A DNA stretch of 64,000 nucleotides from Planktotalea sp. (GTDB lineage: Bacteria > Pseudomonadota > Alphaproteobacteria > Rhodobacterales > Rhodobacteraceae). A program made the position numbers and the translations under genes. The notes below the pieces were generated by a model. That model worked only from the letters and a program-made list of their open reading frames with translations, was not told the DNA's origin and did no database searches. Within the stretch, counting starts at the first letter, position 1; each line of letters starts with the position of its first letter. This document shows, piece after piece, positions 35,985 to 45,022 of the stretch. The stretch covers positions 50,367 through 114,366 of the forward strand of contig NZ_JABBAL010000034.1 in the NCBI RefSeq assembly GCF_018607995.1. The letters are read 5' to 3'.

Positions 35985-37919
35985 ATGCAATTTCATCTCA
36001 ACGGGTTCAAACCGGGTAACTATCAGGTTCCAGATTCGGCGCGCAAAGCCTATCCCATTCCACCTATCGCAGATTTGCCCACAACGGTGGACGTGCTGAT
36101 CGTTGGCACTGGTCCTGCAGGCCTGACCATGGCGCGTCAGATGTCAGAGTTCAGCGATGTTAAAACTTGTATCGTGGATATGGCCGAAGGCCCTTTGCTT
36201 TTCGGTCGCGCAGATGGCATTTCCTGTCGTACGATCGAAATCATGGAAGCCTTTAACAGTGCTGAAATGGTTGAAAAAGAAACCTACAAGCTGATGCAGA
36301 ACACGTTCTGGGAGCCGGACACAGCCAATCCGAACAACATCAAACGCAAATACAAGATCGCCGACGCGCGTCTTGGCATGTCGGAATTCAAGCACGGCAT
36401 CGTCAATCAGGCGCGTTTGCATGAGCTTCTGCTTGACGGGATGGCGAACACGATGACCAACTTGCGCCCCCATTACAGCCGCGAATTGCTTGATCTGGAG
36501 ATTGATGAAACCCTCACGCAAGACCTTGATGCGCATCCTATCACAGCGACGTTCAAGCGGGTTGATGATGCAGGCAACGGCAAGATCGAAACAGTTAAAG
36601 CGCGCTTTGCTGTTGGGGCTGATGGCGGACGCAGTCGCGTGCGCAAAAGTCTTGATATTGCACTTGAGGGGGACAGCGCCGACAAAGCTTGGGGCGTGAT
36701 GGATATCCTGCTCAACACGGATTTCCCCGACATCCGCGTCAAAAGTTTTATCCAGTCCAAAGACCATGGCGCGGTCATGACGATCCCGCGTGAAGGCGGA
36801 TATCTTATCCGCTTTTATGTTGAGCTTGACCTGATCGACAAAAACAAGCGCGCGACAGACATTAAACTGACCGAGACCGATATCATCGCGAAAGCGCAAA
36901 AGATTTTTCACCCCTACACTTTGGACGTGAAAGAAGTGGCATGGTGGTCGATCTATTCTGTGGGCCAACGTCTCGCGGATCGGTTTGATAACCGCGCAGC
37001 AAATAGCGCTGATGACATCATCCCGCGTGCTTTCGTCGCCGGTGATGCCTGCCATACACACAGTCCCAAAGGAGGGTGGGGTCTGAACACGTCCCTACCA
37101 GATACCTTCAACCTCGGCTGGAAAATGGCTGCCGTTCTGCAAGGCAAAAGCAAACCTGCGTTGCTGGCGACTTACACGACAGAGCGACGCAAAGTCGCGA
37201 ATCAACTGATCAACGCAGATAAGGAACTGTCACGCATCGTAGCGACGCGGCCCACCGCGGGTGATGGATCTGCAAAGGCAGAAGTCGATACAGCCAAGAT
37301 CGAAACCTTCATGAAACGCCAAAGTGGGTTTGTCAGTGGAACCTCAATCGAGTATTTCCCCTCCTACATTTGCACCGCCCAAGAAAACCAAGATCTCGCA
37401 ACGGGTTACAAAATCGGTCAACGCTTCCACTCCGCAGAGGCCAATCGCGTCGCTGATGGCGGAATTCAGCATCTGGGCCATCTCGTCAAAGCAGATGGAC
37501 GCTGGCGCATTTTCGTGTTCGGCGGGGCGCAAGATCCAACACAGACATCTTCCAACGCCCATCAACTCGCCGAGTTTCTGGCGAAAGACCCCACATCGCC
37601 AGTGCAAAAATATACGCCAAAAGGCGCGGATATAGATGCGGTTATCGACACCTATGCCGTCTTCCAGCAACACGATTTATCCATGCACGATCTGCATGGA
37701 TATCTGTGGCCTGCAAAGGGCAAATATGGCTTGCGTGACTATGAAAAAGTGTTCCAGCCACAAGAAGACAACGACGTCTATGATATTCGTGGTATTGATC
37801 GACACTCAGGGTGCATTGTGATCGTCAGACCAGATCAACATATCGCCTCGATCTTGCCGATCACGGCACATGCAGAGCTCTCAAAGTTCTTTGATGTCTT
37901 CATGATTGAGCAGACCTAA
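35985..37919 (+). CDS. FAD aromatic hydroxylase, 3-hydroxybenzoate 4-monooxygenase-like
   Basis: The 644-residue length and N-terminus MQFHLNGFKPGNY match the MobA/MHBH type of 3-hydroxybenzoate 4-monooxygenase. FAD-binding motif VDVLIVGTGPAGLTMARQ is followed by FGRADGISCRTIEIMEAFN and FKHGIVNQARLHELLLDG. The second nucleotide motif is AVGADGGRSRVRKSL, the FAD ribityl site is RAFVAGDACHTHSPKGGWG, and a thioredoxin-like C-terminal domain is near residues 470-640. Such enzymes make protocatechuate from 3-hydroxybenzoate. The substrate here is inferred. It follows the kinase by 28 bp, so it may belong to the same transcript although the pathway link is unclear. Confidence 0.82.
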   Translation: MQFHLNGFKPGNYQVPDSARKAYPIPPIADLPTTVDVLIVGTGPAGLTMARQMSEFSDVKTCIVDMAEGPLLFGRADGISCRTIEIMEAFNSAEMVEKETYKLMQNTFWEPDTANPNNIKRKYKIADARLGMSEFKHGIVNQARLHELLLDGMANTMTNLRPHYSRELLDLEIDETLTQDLDAHPITATFKRVDDAGNGKIETVKARFAVGADGGRSRVRKSLDIALEGDSADKAWGVMDILLNTDFPDIRVKSFIQSKDHGAVMTIPREGGYLIRFYVELDLIDKNKRATDIKLTETDIIAKAQKIFHPYTLDVKEVAWWSIYSVGQRLADRFDNRAANSADDIIPRAFVAGDACHTHSPKGGWGLNTSLPDTFNLGWKMAAVLQGKSKPALLATYTTERRKVANQLINADKELSRIVATRPTAGDGSAKAEVDTAKIETFMKRQSGFVSGTSIEYFPSYICTAQENQDLATGYKIGQRFHSAEANRVADGGIQHLGHLVKADGRWRIFVFGGAQDPTQTSSNAHQLAEFLAKDPTSPVQKYTPKGADIDAVIDTYAVFQQHDLSMHDLHGYLWPAKGKYGLRDYEKVFQPQEDNDVYDIRGIDRHSGCIVIVRPDQHIASILPITAHAELSKFFDVFMIEQT

Positions 37920-37921
37920 GT

Positions 37922-38509
37922 CTAAGTACGCCCCAACACGAGTGCGGCCACATGCTCTGCGTATCGCGTGCGATCCACCTGCGTTGCGTTGCGGTTCCAC
38001 ATGTAAAACCAGTTCAGCATGCCAAAGACAGACATTGTTGTAGCTTTCAATTCGGCTTTGGTGCCGACCAAATGCGGGGGAGCGCAAAGCCTTAGAATGT
38101 CCCCCAATTGCACGACCATATCGCGTTGATAGGACTTTAAGATCTCTTGCTCTTTACGGCCCAGACTGGCGATACCGTCTGTCTGGATCTGATGTTCTGC
38201 GTCCATCCCCTCATAGGCCAACAAGGTTTCATTCACAAAACGCAACAGTTGCGACGCTGGGTTCTCACCCTGCCCATCAAGCTGCGCCAAACGATCCCGC
38301 AAAGTGCGCAGATAGCTGTCGAGGATATCAAACACCAACGCGTCTTTGCTGTCATAATAGTGATAAATGTTCGCCTTGGAGACACCGCAGGCCTCCGCCA
38401 CTTGCGCCATAGACGCGCGCGCAATACCGCCATTGGCGAACACGCGCGCGGCGACGCGCAGGATATGCGCGCGCTTCTCACTGTGATCTTTGGCGATAGG
38501 ACGGGCCAT
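37922..38509 (-). CDS. paaR: TetR family regulator of the phenylacetate genes (PaaR-like)
   Basis: This 195-residue protein has an N-terminal TetR helix-turn-helix (RAHILRVAARVFANGGIARA, VAEACGVSKANIYHYYDSKD) and a C-terminal ligand domain. It is the last gene of a minus-strand unit paaI-paaK-paaR, 3 bp after paaK. In beta- and alphaproteobacteria a TetR-type PaaR represses the paa genes and is released by phenylacetyl-CoA. It ends 2 bp from the convergent monooxygenase gene. The symbol rests on context. Confidence 0.82.
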   Translation of the reverse strand: MARPIAKDHSEKRAHILRVAARVFANGGIARASMAQVAEACGVSKANIYHYYDSKDALVFDILDSYLRTLRDRLAQLDGQGENPASQLLRFVNETLLAYEGMDAEHQIQTDGIASLGRKEQEILKSYQRDMVVQLGDILRLCAPPHLVGTKAELKATTMSVFGMLNWFYMWNRNATQVDRTRYAEHVAALVLGRT

Positions 38510-38512
38510 GAT

Positions 38513-39817
38513 TCACCCCCGTTTGTCCACAACGCGCACAGCCTTGCCTTGCGAGCGCGCGACAGTGCCGGGATCGCCCACATGCACCTCGGTAGAAACA
38601 CCAACCATGTCTTTGATCCGCTTGGCGAGCATCTGCGCAGCTGCATCTTTGCTGGCCTCTGAATTTGCATCAGGCAGCATTTCAACATGCACACGCATCG
38701 CGTCCATGTGCCCAGATTTATTCAGCTCGATCTGGAAATACGGACCAAGCCCGCCCGTCGCCATCACCTGTTCCTCAATCTGTGTCGGAAACACGTTCAC
38801 GCCGCGCAGAATGATCATATCATCCGAGCGTCCAGTGATCTTGGAAATCCTGCGCATAGACCGCGCAGTGCCCGGCAAAAGCCGCGTCAGATCGCGGGTG
38901 CGGTAGCGGATAATCGGCATGCCCTCTTTGGTGAGCGTGGTAAAGACCAGCTCCCCCTCTTGCCCATCGGGCAGCACCTCGCCCGTTACGGGATCAATGA
39001 TCTCAGGGTAGAAATGATCTTCCCAAATGACAGGTCCGTCTTTGGTTTCAACACACTCATTCGCAACGCCCGGCCCCATCACTTCGGAGAGCCCGTAGAT
39101 ATCGACCGCGTTGAGATCAAACGCATCCTCAATCTCTGTGCGCATGGCTTCCGTCCAGGGTTCAGCGCCGAAGACCGCAACCTCCAACGAGCTTTTGCGC
39201 GGATCGAGACCCACCTTATGAAACGCCTCTAGGATGTTGAGCATATAGGACGGCGTTACCAAAATCCCACGTGGCTTGAAGTCATTGATCAAGCCAACCT
39301 GCTTGTTCGTTTGACCACCCCCCATAGGGATCACAGTTGCGCCTAAACGTTCAATCCCGTAATGCGCGCCAAGGCCACCTGTGAACAAGCCATAGCCGTA
39401 AGCGTTGTGGATTAGATCACCCTTGCGCAGCCCCGCCGCCCTTAGAGAGCGCGCGACAAGATCGGCCCAATTCGAAATATCATTCGCGGTATAGCCAACA
39501 ACGGTGGCCTTTCCCGTGGTGCCAGAAGATGCATGAATGCGCATGATATCCGTCCGCGGAACGGCGAACATCCCAAACGGATAATTGTCGCGCAGATCGT
39601 CCTTCACGGTGAAGGGAAACTTCGCCAAGTCACTTAGAGATTTCAGATCATCGGGATGCACACCCGCCGCGTCGAAGCGCTCCTTATACATCGCGACATT
39701 GTCATAGGCATGGCGCAAAGACCAACGCATCCGCTCCAGCTGGAGCGCGCCAATCTCATCGCGGCTTGCAATCTCAATAGGGTCTAAAATCGATGCATTT
39801 GGAGTGAGTTTGCTCAT
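38513..39817 (-). CDS. paaK: Phenylacetate-CoA ligase
   Basis: This 434-residue AMP-forming ligase activates phenylacetate to phenylacetyl-CoA. Features are FPFTVKDDLRDNYPFGM, the ATP motif IHASSGTTGKATVVGYT, AYGYGLFTGGLGAHYGIE, DIYGLSEVMGPGVA, RYRTRDLTRLLPG and GRSDDMIILRGVNVFP. It is full length. The start overlaps the paaI stop by 4 bp on the minus strand, and paaR follows by 3 bp. Confidence 0.96.
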   Translation of the reverse strand: MSKLTPNASILDPIEIASRDEIGALQLERMRWSLRHAYDNVAMYKERFDAAGVHPDDLKSLSDLAKFPFTVKDDLRDNYPFGMFAVPRTDIMRIHASSGTTGKATVVGYTANDISNWADLVARSLRAAGLRKGDLIHNAYGYGLFTGGLGAHYGIERLGATVIPMGGGQTNKQVGLINDFKPRGILVTPSYMLNILEAFHKVGLDPRKSSLEVAVFGAEPWTEAMRTEIEDAFDLNAVDIYGLSEVMGPGVANECVETKDGPVIWEDHFYPEIIDPVTGEVLPDGQEGELVFTTLTKEGMPIIRYRTRDLTRLLPGTARSMRRISKITGRSDDMIILRGVNVFPTQIEEQVMATGGLGPYFQIELNKSGHMDAMRVHVEMLPDANSEASKDAAAQMLAKRIKDMVGVSTEVHVGDPGTVARSQGKAVRVVDKRG

Positions 39818-40248
39818 GGTGCTTCCTCGTCAAATAATTGGCCTTTTATCGCGCGCGACAAACCGCGCATCTCTGCGATCAATGTCCCATCTTGGTTAAC
39901 AACGCGCACATCATAAATGCCACTCCGCCCAGTTAGAGACACTTCGCGCGCGCTTGCGGTTAACACATCCCCAATCTGGCCCGGGGCGATAAACGTAATC
40001 ATATTATTCTGCGCAACTGTATTTTGATTACGAGAATTACAGGCGAACGCGAATGCCGTATCAGCAAGCGTGAAGATAACACCGCCATGGCAAATGTTAT
40101 GCCCATTGCAATGATGCTCTCGCACACACAACGACATGCGCGCGCCACTTTCAATGACCTCGCCGCGCTCAATACCCATCCAATGAGACGCGTGATCATT
40201 GACCCATAGCGCATCACTAGATTTATTGGCTCTGTCCTGTGGTGTCAT
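39814..40248 (-). CDS. paaI: Hydroxyphenylacetyl-CoA thioesterase PaaI
   Basis: Start 40248 has GGGAGGGCGACG immediately upstream and yields 144 residues. The hot-dog fold carries HCNGHNICHGGVIFTLADTA (the N/H-x-x-HGG motif with catalytic Asp downstream) and GRSGIYDVRVVNQDGTLIAE. PaaI rescues trapped CoA by hydrolysing hydroxylated phenylacetyl-CoA dead-end products. First gene of the minus-strand unit, divergent from paaZ. Confidence 0.93.
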   Translation of the reverse strand: MTPQDRANKSSDALWVNDHASHWMGIERGEVIESGARMSLCVREHHCNGHNICHGGVIFTLADTAFAFACNSRNQNTVAQNNMITFIAPGQIGDVLTASAREVSLTGRSGIYDVRVVNQDGTLIAEMRGLSRAIKGQLFDEEAP

Positions 40249-40288
40249 CGTCGCCCTCCCATCGCGCATTTAGATATGTCTTGCATAA

Positions 40289-40303
40289 GCCGTCCAAGCG
40301 GTC
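40289..40303. promoter_or_regulatory. Candidate TetR-type (PaaR) operator between paaI and paaZ
   Basis: GCCGTCCAAGCGGTC is an imperfect inverted repeat (CCG...CGG core, reading GACCGCTTGGACGGC on the other strand) centred between the divergent starts. TetR-type PaaR proteins bind GC-rich palindromes in this position. Only the core arms match, so it is a weak candidate. Confidence 0.3.
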
Positions 40304-40341
40304 AATTAATAACGCAAGCGTGTTTTCAAAGGATCAAAGAT

Positions 40342-42360
40342 ATGGGCTTGCTACAGATAAATTCCTTCGCTGCGGGCACATGGATTGCACCAGATTCAAG
40401 CGCGCGACCGATCGAGAACGCGGTCACAGGCGAGTTGATGGGGCAAGCCGGAAACGCATCCCTTGATGTTGCAGGAATGCTGGAACACGCGCGCACCATT
40501 GGTGGGCCGAACCTGCGCAAGATGACGTTTCATGATCGCGCTCGGATGCTCAAAGCAGTAGCCGCACATCTCAACACCCACAAACAAGCACTTTATGATC
40601 TGTCCTTCGCGACAGGCGCAACGCAATCGGATCACCTTATTGATGTCGATGGCGGCATTGGCACGATGTTTGTCTTCGCCTCAAAAGGACGTCGCGAAAT
40701 GCCCGATGGGCATGTCTACATCGATGGTGAAATTGAACAGCTCTCGCGCAATGGCACGTTTCTCGGTCAACACATATGCACGTCGATGCAGGGCGTCGCG
40801 GTCCATATCAATGCATTCAACTTCCCTGTGTGGGGCATGTTGGAAAAACTCGCACCGACGCTTCTTGCCGGGGTTCCTGCGATCGTGAAACCCGCGACGG
40901 CCACCTGCTATGTCACAGAACTTGCAGTGCGCTTGATGTTGGAAAGCGGGCTGTTACCGGACGGTGCTTTGCAGCTGGTCAGCGGTGGTTTGGGAACCAT
41001 GCTTGATCAACTCACCTTGCAAGATGTGGTCAGTTTCACAGGCTCCGCGCAGACAGCGTTAAAGCTGCGCTCTGCCCCACATATCCTTGAAAACTCCATC
41101 CGTTTCGTCGCAGAGCAAGACAGCCTCAACGCCTCTATTCTCGGCCCAGACGCGGTGCCCGGAACGCCTGAATTTGAGCTCTTCATCAAAGAGGCACAGC
41201 GCGAAATGACCACCAAAGCGGGTCAAAAATGCACAGCTATCCGCCGCATCATTGCACCTGAAAACTACGTGAGCGCGGTTATTGACGCGCTCTCTGATCT
41301 GCTCTCTAAAACCGTGATAGGAGACCCTAACAAGGCCGAAACGCGCATGGGCGCATTGGTATCGAACGCGCAAAAGCGCGATGTATTAGCCAAAGCTGCG
41401 ATCATTGGCGCTGAGGCGGAACAGGTTTACGGCAACAAAGACTTCCACGAACACAAAGGCGCGTTTCTCACGCCGATGTTGTTTCATTGCACCACTCCCG
41501 ATACGGCAAACCGCGTGCACGACACAGAAGCATTTGGCCCCGTTTCCACCGTAATGGGTTACCGCGATGTCGATCATGCAATCGCGCTGGTGAACAAAGG
41601 CCAAGGCTCTCTCGTGGCGTCGGTGATCACGCATGACCCTGTGGTCGCACGCAACGTTGCGCTTGGGGCAGGTGCCTTTCATGGGCGGCTCTATTTTAAC
41701 AACCGCGACTCTATGAAAGAAAGCACCGGTCATGGTTCTCCCCTGCCCCACATGGTGCATGGCGGTCCGGGTCGTGCAGGCGGTGGCGAAGAATTGGGCG
41801 GCGTGCGCGGCGTGATGCATTACATGCAGCGCACTGCAATCCAAGGTAGCCCCGATATCCTGACCGCGATTGGCAGCACATGGGTCGACGGCGCGAAAGA
41901 GAAACCCGCACCCGCCCATCCGTTCACGCGCACCTTCCACGAAGTCGAGATTGGCGAAACGATCCACACCGATCCCCGCTCTGTAAGTATGGACGACATC
42001 GAACATTTCGCGCATTTCACGGGCGACACATTTTACGCGCATATGGATGACGCTGCGGCCAAACGTAACCCGTTTTTCCCCGGTCGTGTGGCGCATGGAT
42101 ATCTGTTGCTGAGCTTCGCGGCCGGCATGTTCGTAGAGCCGAATGAAGGCCCCGTTCTGGCCAACACAGGCCTCGACAATCTGTGCTTTATGAAGCCCGT
42201 CGAGGCGGGAGACAGCATAAAAGTGCGTCTTACCGTGAAAAAGAAGACCCCTCGCAACGAAGAGTATGGCGAGGTGCGTTGGCACGTGACGCTGACTAAT
42301 CAAAACGCCGAAAAAGTAGCGGAGTACGAGCTGCTGACCATGAACGCATATATAAGGTAG
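40342..42360 (+). CDS. paaZ: Bifunctional oxepin-CoA hydrolase/3-oxo-5,6-dehydrosuberyl-CoA semialdehyde dehydrogenase PaaZ
   Basis: ATG 40342 is preceded by AAAGGATCAAAG and gives 672 residues. The N-terminal ~520 residues are an ALDH domain (INAFNFPVWGMLEKLAPTLL, FTGSAQTALKL, catalytic Cys in TKAGQKCTAIRRII). The C-terminal ~140 residues are a MaoC hydratase (DDIEHFAHFTGDTFYAHMDD, FFPGRVAHGYLLLSFAAG). PaaZ opens the oxepin-CoA ring and oxidises the resulting aldehyde. It starts the plus-strand unit and is followed 9 bp later by an amidase gene. Confidence 0.96.
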   Translation: MGLLQINSFAAGTWIAPDSSARPIENAVTGELMGQAGNASLDVAGMLEHARTIGGPNLRKMTFHDRARMLKAVAAHLNTHKQALYDLSFATGATQSDHLIDVDGGIGTMFVFASKGRREMPDGHVYIDGEIEQLSRNGTFLGQHICTSMQGVAVHINAFNFPVWGMLEKLAPTLLAGVPAIVKPATATCYVTELAVRLMLESGLLPDGALQLVSGGLGTMLDQLTLQDVVSFTGSAQTALKLRSAPHILENSIRFVAEQDSLNASILGPDAVPGTPEFELFIKEAQREMTTKAGQKCTAIRRIIAPENYVSAVIDALSDLLSKTVIGDPNKAETRMGALVSNAQKRDVLAKAAIIGAEAEQVYGNKDFHEHKGAFLTPMLFHCTTPDTANRVHDTEAFGPVSTVMGYRDVDHAIALVNKGQGSLVASVITHDPVVARNVALGAGAFHGRLYFNNRDSMKESTGHGSPLPHMVHGGPGRAGGGEELGGVRGVMHYMQRTAIQGSPDILTAIGSTWVDGAKEKPAPAHPFTRTFHEVEIGETIHTDPRSVSMDDIEHFAHFTGDTFYAHMDDAAAKRNPFFPGRVAHGYLLLSFAAGMFVEPNEGPVLANTGLDNLCFMKPVEAGDSIKVRLTVKKKTPRNEEYGEVRWHVTLTNQNAEKVAEYELLTMNAYIR

Positions 42361-42369
42361 GCGTGCGTA

Positions 42370-43773
42370 ATGTCCGATATCATCCGCTGGTCCGCTGTTG
42401 AAACAGCCGCGCATATCTGTGCCAAAGACGTCTCTGTTACTGAGGTCACACAAGCGCACCTGACGCGCATGGAACAGGCTAACCCAACTTTGAACGCGGT
42501 CACCCATTTGATTGACGGCGCACTTGAAGTGGCGAGATCTCTGGATACTGGGGGCGTGCCGGATGATGCCAGCCCGCTCTTTGGTGTTCCAGTCACGGTG
42601 AAAGTGAACATCGATATGGCTGACTATCCCAACACCAATGGGGTGCCTGCTTTCAAGGATATGACAGGCCCAGGCGATGCGCCTGTGGCGGCGAATCTCA
42701 AATCCTCTGGAGCGGTGATCATTGCGCGCACGAACACGCCTGAATTTTCAATGCGCTGGTCAACAAGCAATCCGTTGCATGGCGTCTCACTTAATCCTTG
42801 GAACACTGCCCTCACGCCTGGTGGGTCCAGTGGTGCCGCTGCTGCTGCAGTCGCCTCTGGAATCGGCGCGATTGCACATGGCAATGATCTTGGTGGCTCG
42901 CTAAGATATCCAGCCTATTGCTGTGGTGTGGCGACGATCCGCCCCTCTTTGGGCCGCATTGCATCGATGAACCCAAATGCGCCGGCTGAACGCCCTCCAA
43001 TCACGCAAATGATGTCCGTCCAAGGTCCAATCGCGCGCAATGTTGCCGATGTGCGCGCGGGTCTTACGGTCATGTCAAAACGTGACCCGCGCGATCCAAT
43101 GCAAGTGAACACCGCACCGAGCGGGCGAGCACGCGATGATAAAATCACGCTCGGGATCGCGGCCAACCCGTTCGCGACAGATATAGACAACGCGGTTGCC
43201 AACGCAATTCAACATGCGGCCAATGCGGCCACATCCGCAGGAATTGAGGTGAAACACATCACCCCGCCCCACATCGACGAATGCGCCGAACTTTGGGGTG
43301 AACTGCTGTTCACAGAAACGCACCATATGACACGCGCAGTTGTTACGCAGCATGGCTCGCCTGAAATGAACCGCACAGTTGATGCCTATCAAGAGCGATT
43401 TCGCCTCTTGGACATGCCCAATTTTCTAGCCGGGTTGACCCGTCGGGTACAGCTACAACGCATGTGGTCAATGATGTTTGAAGAGGTAGACGCGCTCTTG
43501 ATGCCGACATCCTTGATCGCGCCGTTCGAGAATGATCTCGACTTCAAAGACCCCGCCAAAATCCCTGATCTCTTAGCCGCACAAGCACCCTCGTTTGTAG
43601 TCGCCCTTCTTGGCTTGCCCTCGGTTGCGATCCCGACCCATCTTGAAGATGGCGTGCCCAATGGGGTGCAAATAGTCGCGCCCATGCACGACGATGAATT
43701 CGCGCTAGACCTTGCGGAACGGTTGGAGGCAGAGCTTGGAACGCTCTGGCAAAATTTGCCAATCTGGGCCTAA
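42370..43773 (+). CDS. Amidase signature family enzyme linked to phenylacetate genes
   Basis: This 467-residue amidase has the Ser-cisSer-Lys triad of the family: Lys in FGVPVTVKVNIDMADY, the glycine/serine stretch GGSSGAAAAAVASGIGAIA and the nucleophile region GNDLGGSLRYPAYCCGV. Amidases of this family hydrolyse arylacetamides, indoleacetamide and other amides. Being 9 bp after paaZ, it could release phenylacetate (or an analogue) from phenylacetamide. The substrate is inferred from context. Confidence 0.88.
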   Translation: MSDIIRWSAVETAAHICAKDVSVTEVTQAHLTRMEQANPTLNAVTHLIDGALEVARSLDTGGVPDDASPLFGVPVTVKVNIDMADYPNTNGVPAFKDMTGPGDAPVAANLKSSGAVIIARTNTPEFSMRWSTSNPLHGVSLNPWNTALTPGGSSGAAAAAVASGIGAIAHGNDLGGSLRYPAYCCGVATIRPSLGRIASMNPNAPAERPPITQMMSVQGPIARNVADVRAGLTVMSKRDPRDPMQVNTAPSGRARDDKITLGIAANPFATDIDNAVANAIQHAANAATSAGIEVKHITPPHIDECAELWGELLFTETHHMTRAVVTQHGSPEMNRTVDAYQERFRLLDMPNFLAGLTRRVQLQRMWSMMFEEVDALLMPTSLIAPFENDLDFKDPAKIPDLLAAQAPSFVVALLGLPSVAIPTHLEDGVPNGVQIVAPMHDDEFALDLAERLEAELGTLWQNLPIWA

Positions 43774-43790
43774 CCTGAAACGCGTAAAAA

Positions 43791-44489
43791 CTACTCGGGG
43801 GCGCTCAATTTCAACTCAATGGGTGCAAGACCCTCAACGCCGCCACGCAAAATATCACCAGCCACGACAGCACCCACGCCAGCGGGTGTCCCGGTCATAA
43901 TCACGTCACCCGCGTTTAAGTGATAGTACTTCGAGAGATCCGCAATCACCGCAGGCACTGAATGAATTAGCTCAGCAAAGCTCGCATCCTGCCGCATCTC
44001 TCCATTCACTTCGAGATATATACGCTGATCCGTCACGGTGCCAAAGGCTTCCGCTTTACGCGCCTGTGCGAAAATTGCAGAGGCTTCGAAATCTTTGCCT
44101 GTGTCCCAAGGGCGCCGCTTGTCCTTTGACGCACCTTGCAAATCGCGCCGCGTCATATCGAGCGCGCAGCAATACCCATAAACCACGCTCAACGCCTCTT
44201 CTTGAGCAATCCGAAAGGCAGGGGCGCCGATCAAAATCGCCAGCTCCATCTCGTGATGATAGTTGCTGGTCTCCAGCGGATAAGGAATGCGCGCACCACT
44301 ATCGATCGCATGCGCAGGCGACTTAGTGAAATAAAACGGTGCTTCGTAATCAGGAGTATTGCCCATTTCGGCAGCGTGGGCGGCATAATTGCGCCCCACG
44401 CAAAAAATCCGGTGAATCGGGAACGCCGCGCTTTCGCCTTCAACAGGAATTGTGTGAACAAGTGGCGCGGGGAACAGCAGATCGCTCAT
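43791..44489 (-). CDS. Fumarylacetoacetate hydrolase (FAH) family protein, fumarylpyruvate hydrolase-like
   Basis: Start 44489 has AAGGAG upstream and gives 232 residues; an in-frame start at 44618 would overlap the divergent MaoC gene. Features are FCVGRNYAAHAAEMG, the metal ligands in HHEMELAILIG, YCCALDMTRRDLQG and VIMTGTPAGVGAV. FAH-family members of this length include fumarylpyruvate hydrolase (gentisate pathway) and YcgM-like acylpyruvases. It ends 17 bp from the convergent amidase gene. Function in this locus is inferred, possibly handling an aromatic ring-cleavage product. Confidence 0.87.
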   Translation of the reverse strand: MSDLLFPAPLVHTIPVEGESAAFPIHRIFCVGRNYAAHAAEMGNTPDYEAPFYFTKSPAHAIDSGARIPYPLETSNYHHEMELAILIGAPAFRIAQEEALSVVYGYCCALDMTRRDLQGASKDKRRPWDTGKDFEASAIFAQARKAEAFGTVTDQRIYLEVNGEMRQDASFAELIHSVPAVIADLSKYYHLNAGDVIMTGTPAGVGAVVAGDILRGGVEGLAPIELKLSAPE

Positions 44490-44557
44490 GGGACTCTCCT
44501 TTTTGTCAAATGGCTCCCTTTGCTTGAACCTGTCAAGCAGATCGCTAGGCTGTTGGC

Positions 44558-45022
44558 ATGAATAGAGCGAACAACATCTGTGAAAAACTAACCCCTTGCA
44601 TAGGCAAGCCTTTGCCACCCTCTCGCTGGATAGAGATGGATCAAGCTCGCATCACTGCCTTCGCCAATGTGACAGAGGATCATCAATTCATTCACCTCGA
44701 TCCGGACCGCACAGCGGCGGAAACGCCCTTCGACGGCACCATTGCACATGGTTATTTAACTCTATCGATGGCAAGCGCATTTGCCTATGAAGTGATGCAG
44801 GGGATTGAAGGTCAAACTGCCTCTGTTAATTACGGGTTTGAAAAGATCCGCTTCCTCGCGCCAGTTCCGGGAGGCAGTCGTATTCGGGGAAATTTTGTGC
44901 TAAAATCTGCAATGCCTAAAGGCGAATCTGCGATCTTACAGATGCATGGGCTCAGCATCGAAATCGAAGGTGCCGATACCCCTGCCCTTGTGGCGGATTG
45001 GCTGACCCTGCATCAGCTTTAA
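44558..45022 (+). CDS. MaoC-like (NodN-type) hydratase
   Basis: This 154-residue single hot-dog protein has the MaoC hydratase signature FANVTEDHQFIHLDPDRT (catalytic Asp and His) and FDGTIAHGYLTLSMASAFAY. It likely hydrates a 2-enoyl-CoA. Divergent from the FAH gene (68-bp spacer) and in the paa neighbourhood; PaaZ already carries its own MaoC domain, so this one serves another enoyl-CoA or a paralogous role. Its stop overlaps the dead glycosyltransferase by 4 bp (convergent). Confidence 0.88.
   Translation: MNRANNICEKLTPCIGKPLPPSRWIEMDQARITAFANVTEDHQFIHLDPDRTAAETPFDGTIAHGYLTLSMASAFAYEVMQGIEGQTASVNYGFEKIRFLAPVPGGSRIRGNFVLKSAMPKGESAILQMHGLSIEIEGADTPALVADWLTLHQL

Noticed and set aside
36144..37061. 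A 305-codon minus-strand ORF opposite the FAD monooxygenase
   Set aside because: It is antisense to a gene with complete FAD motifs. Its sequence is rich in Cys, His and Arg and has no family features.
41386..42507. A 373-codon minus-strand ORF opposite paaZ
   Set aside because: It covers the MaoC part of paaZ and the start of the amidase gene in antisense; no motifs and no Shine-Dalgarno.
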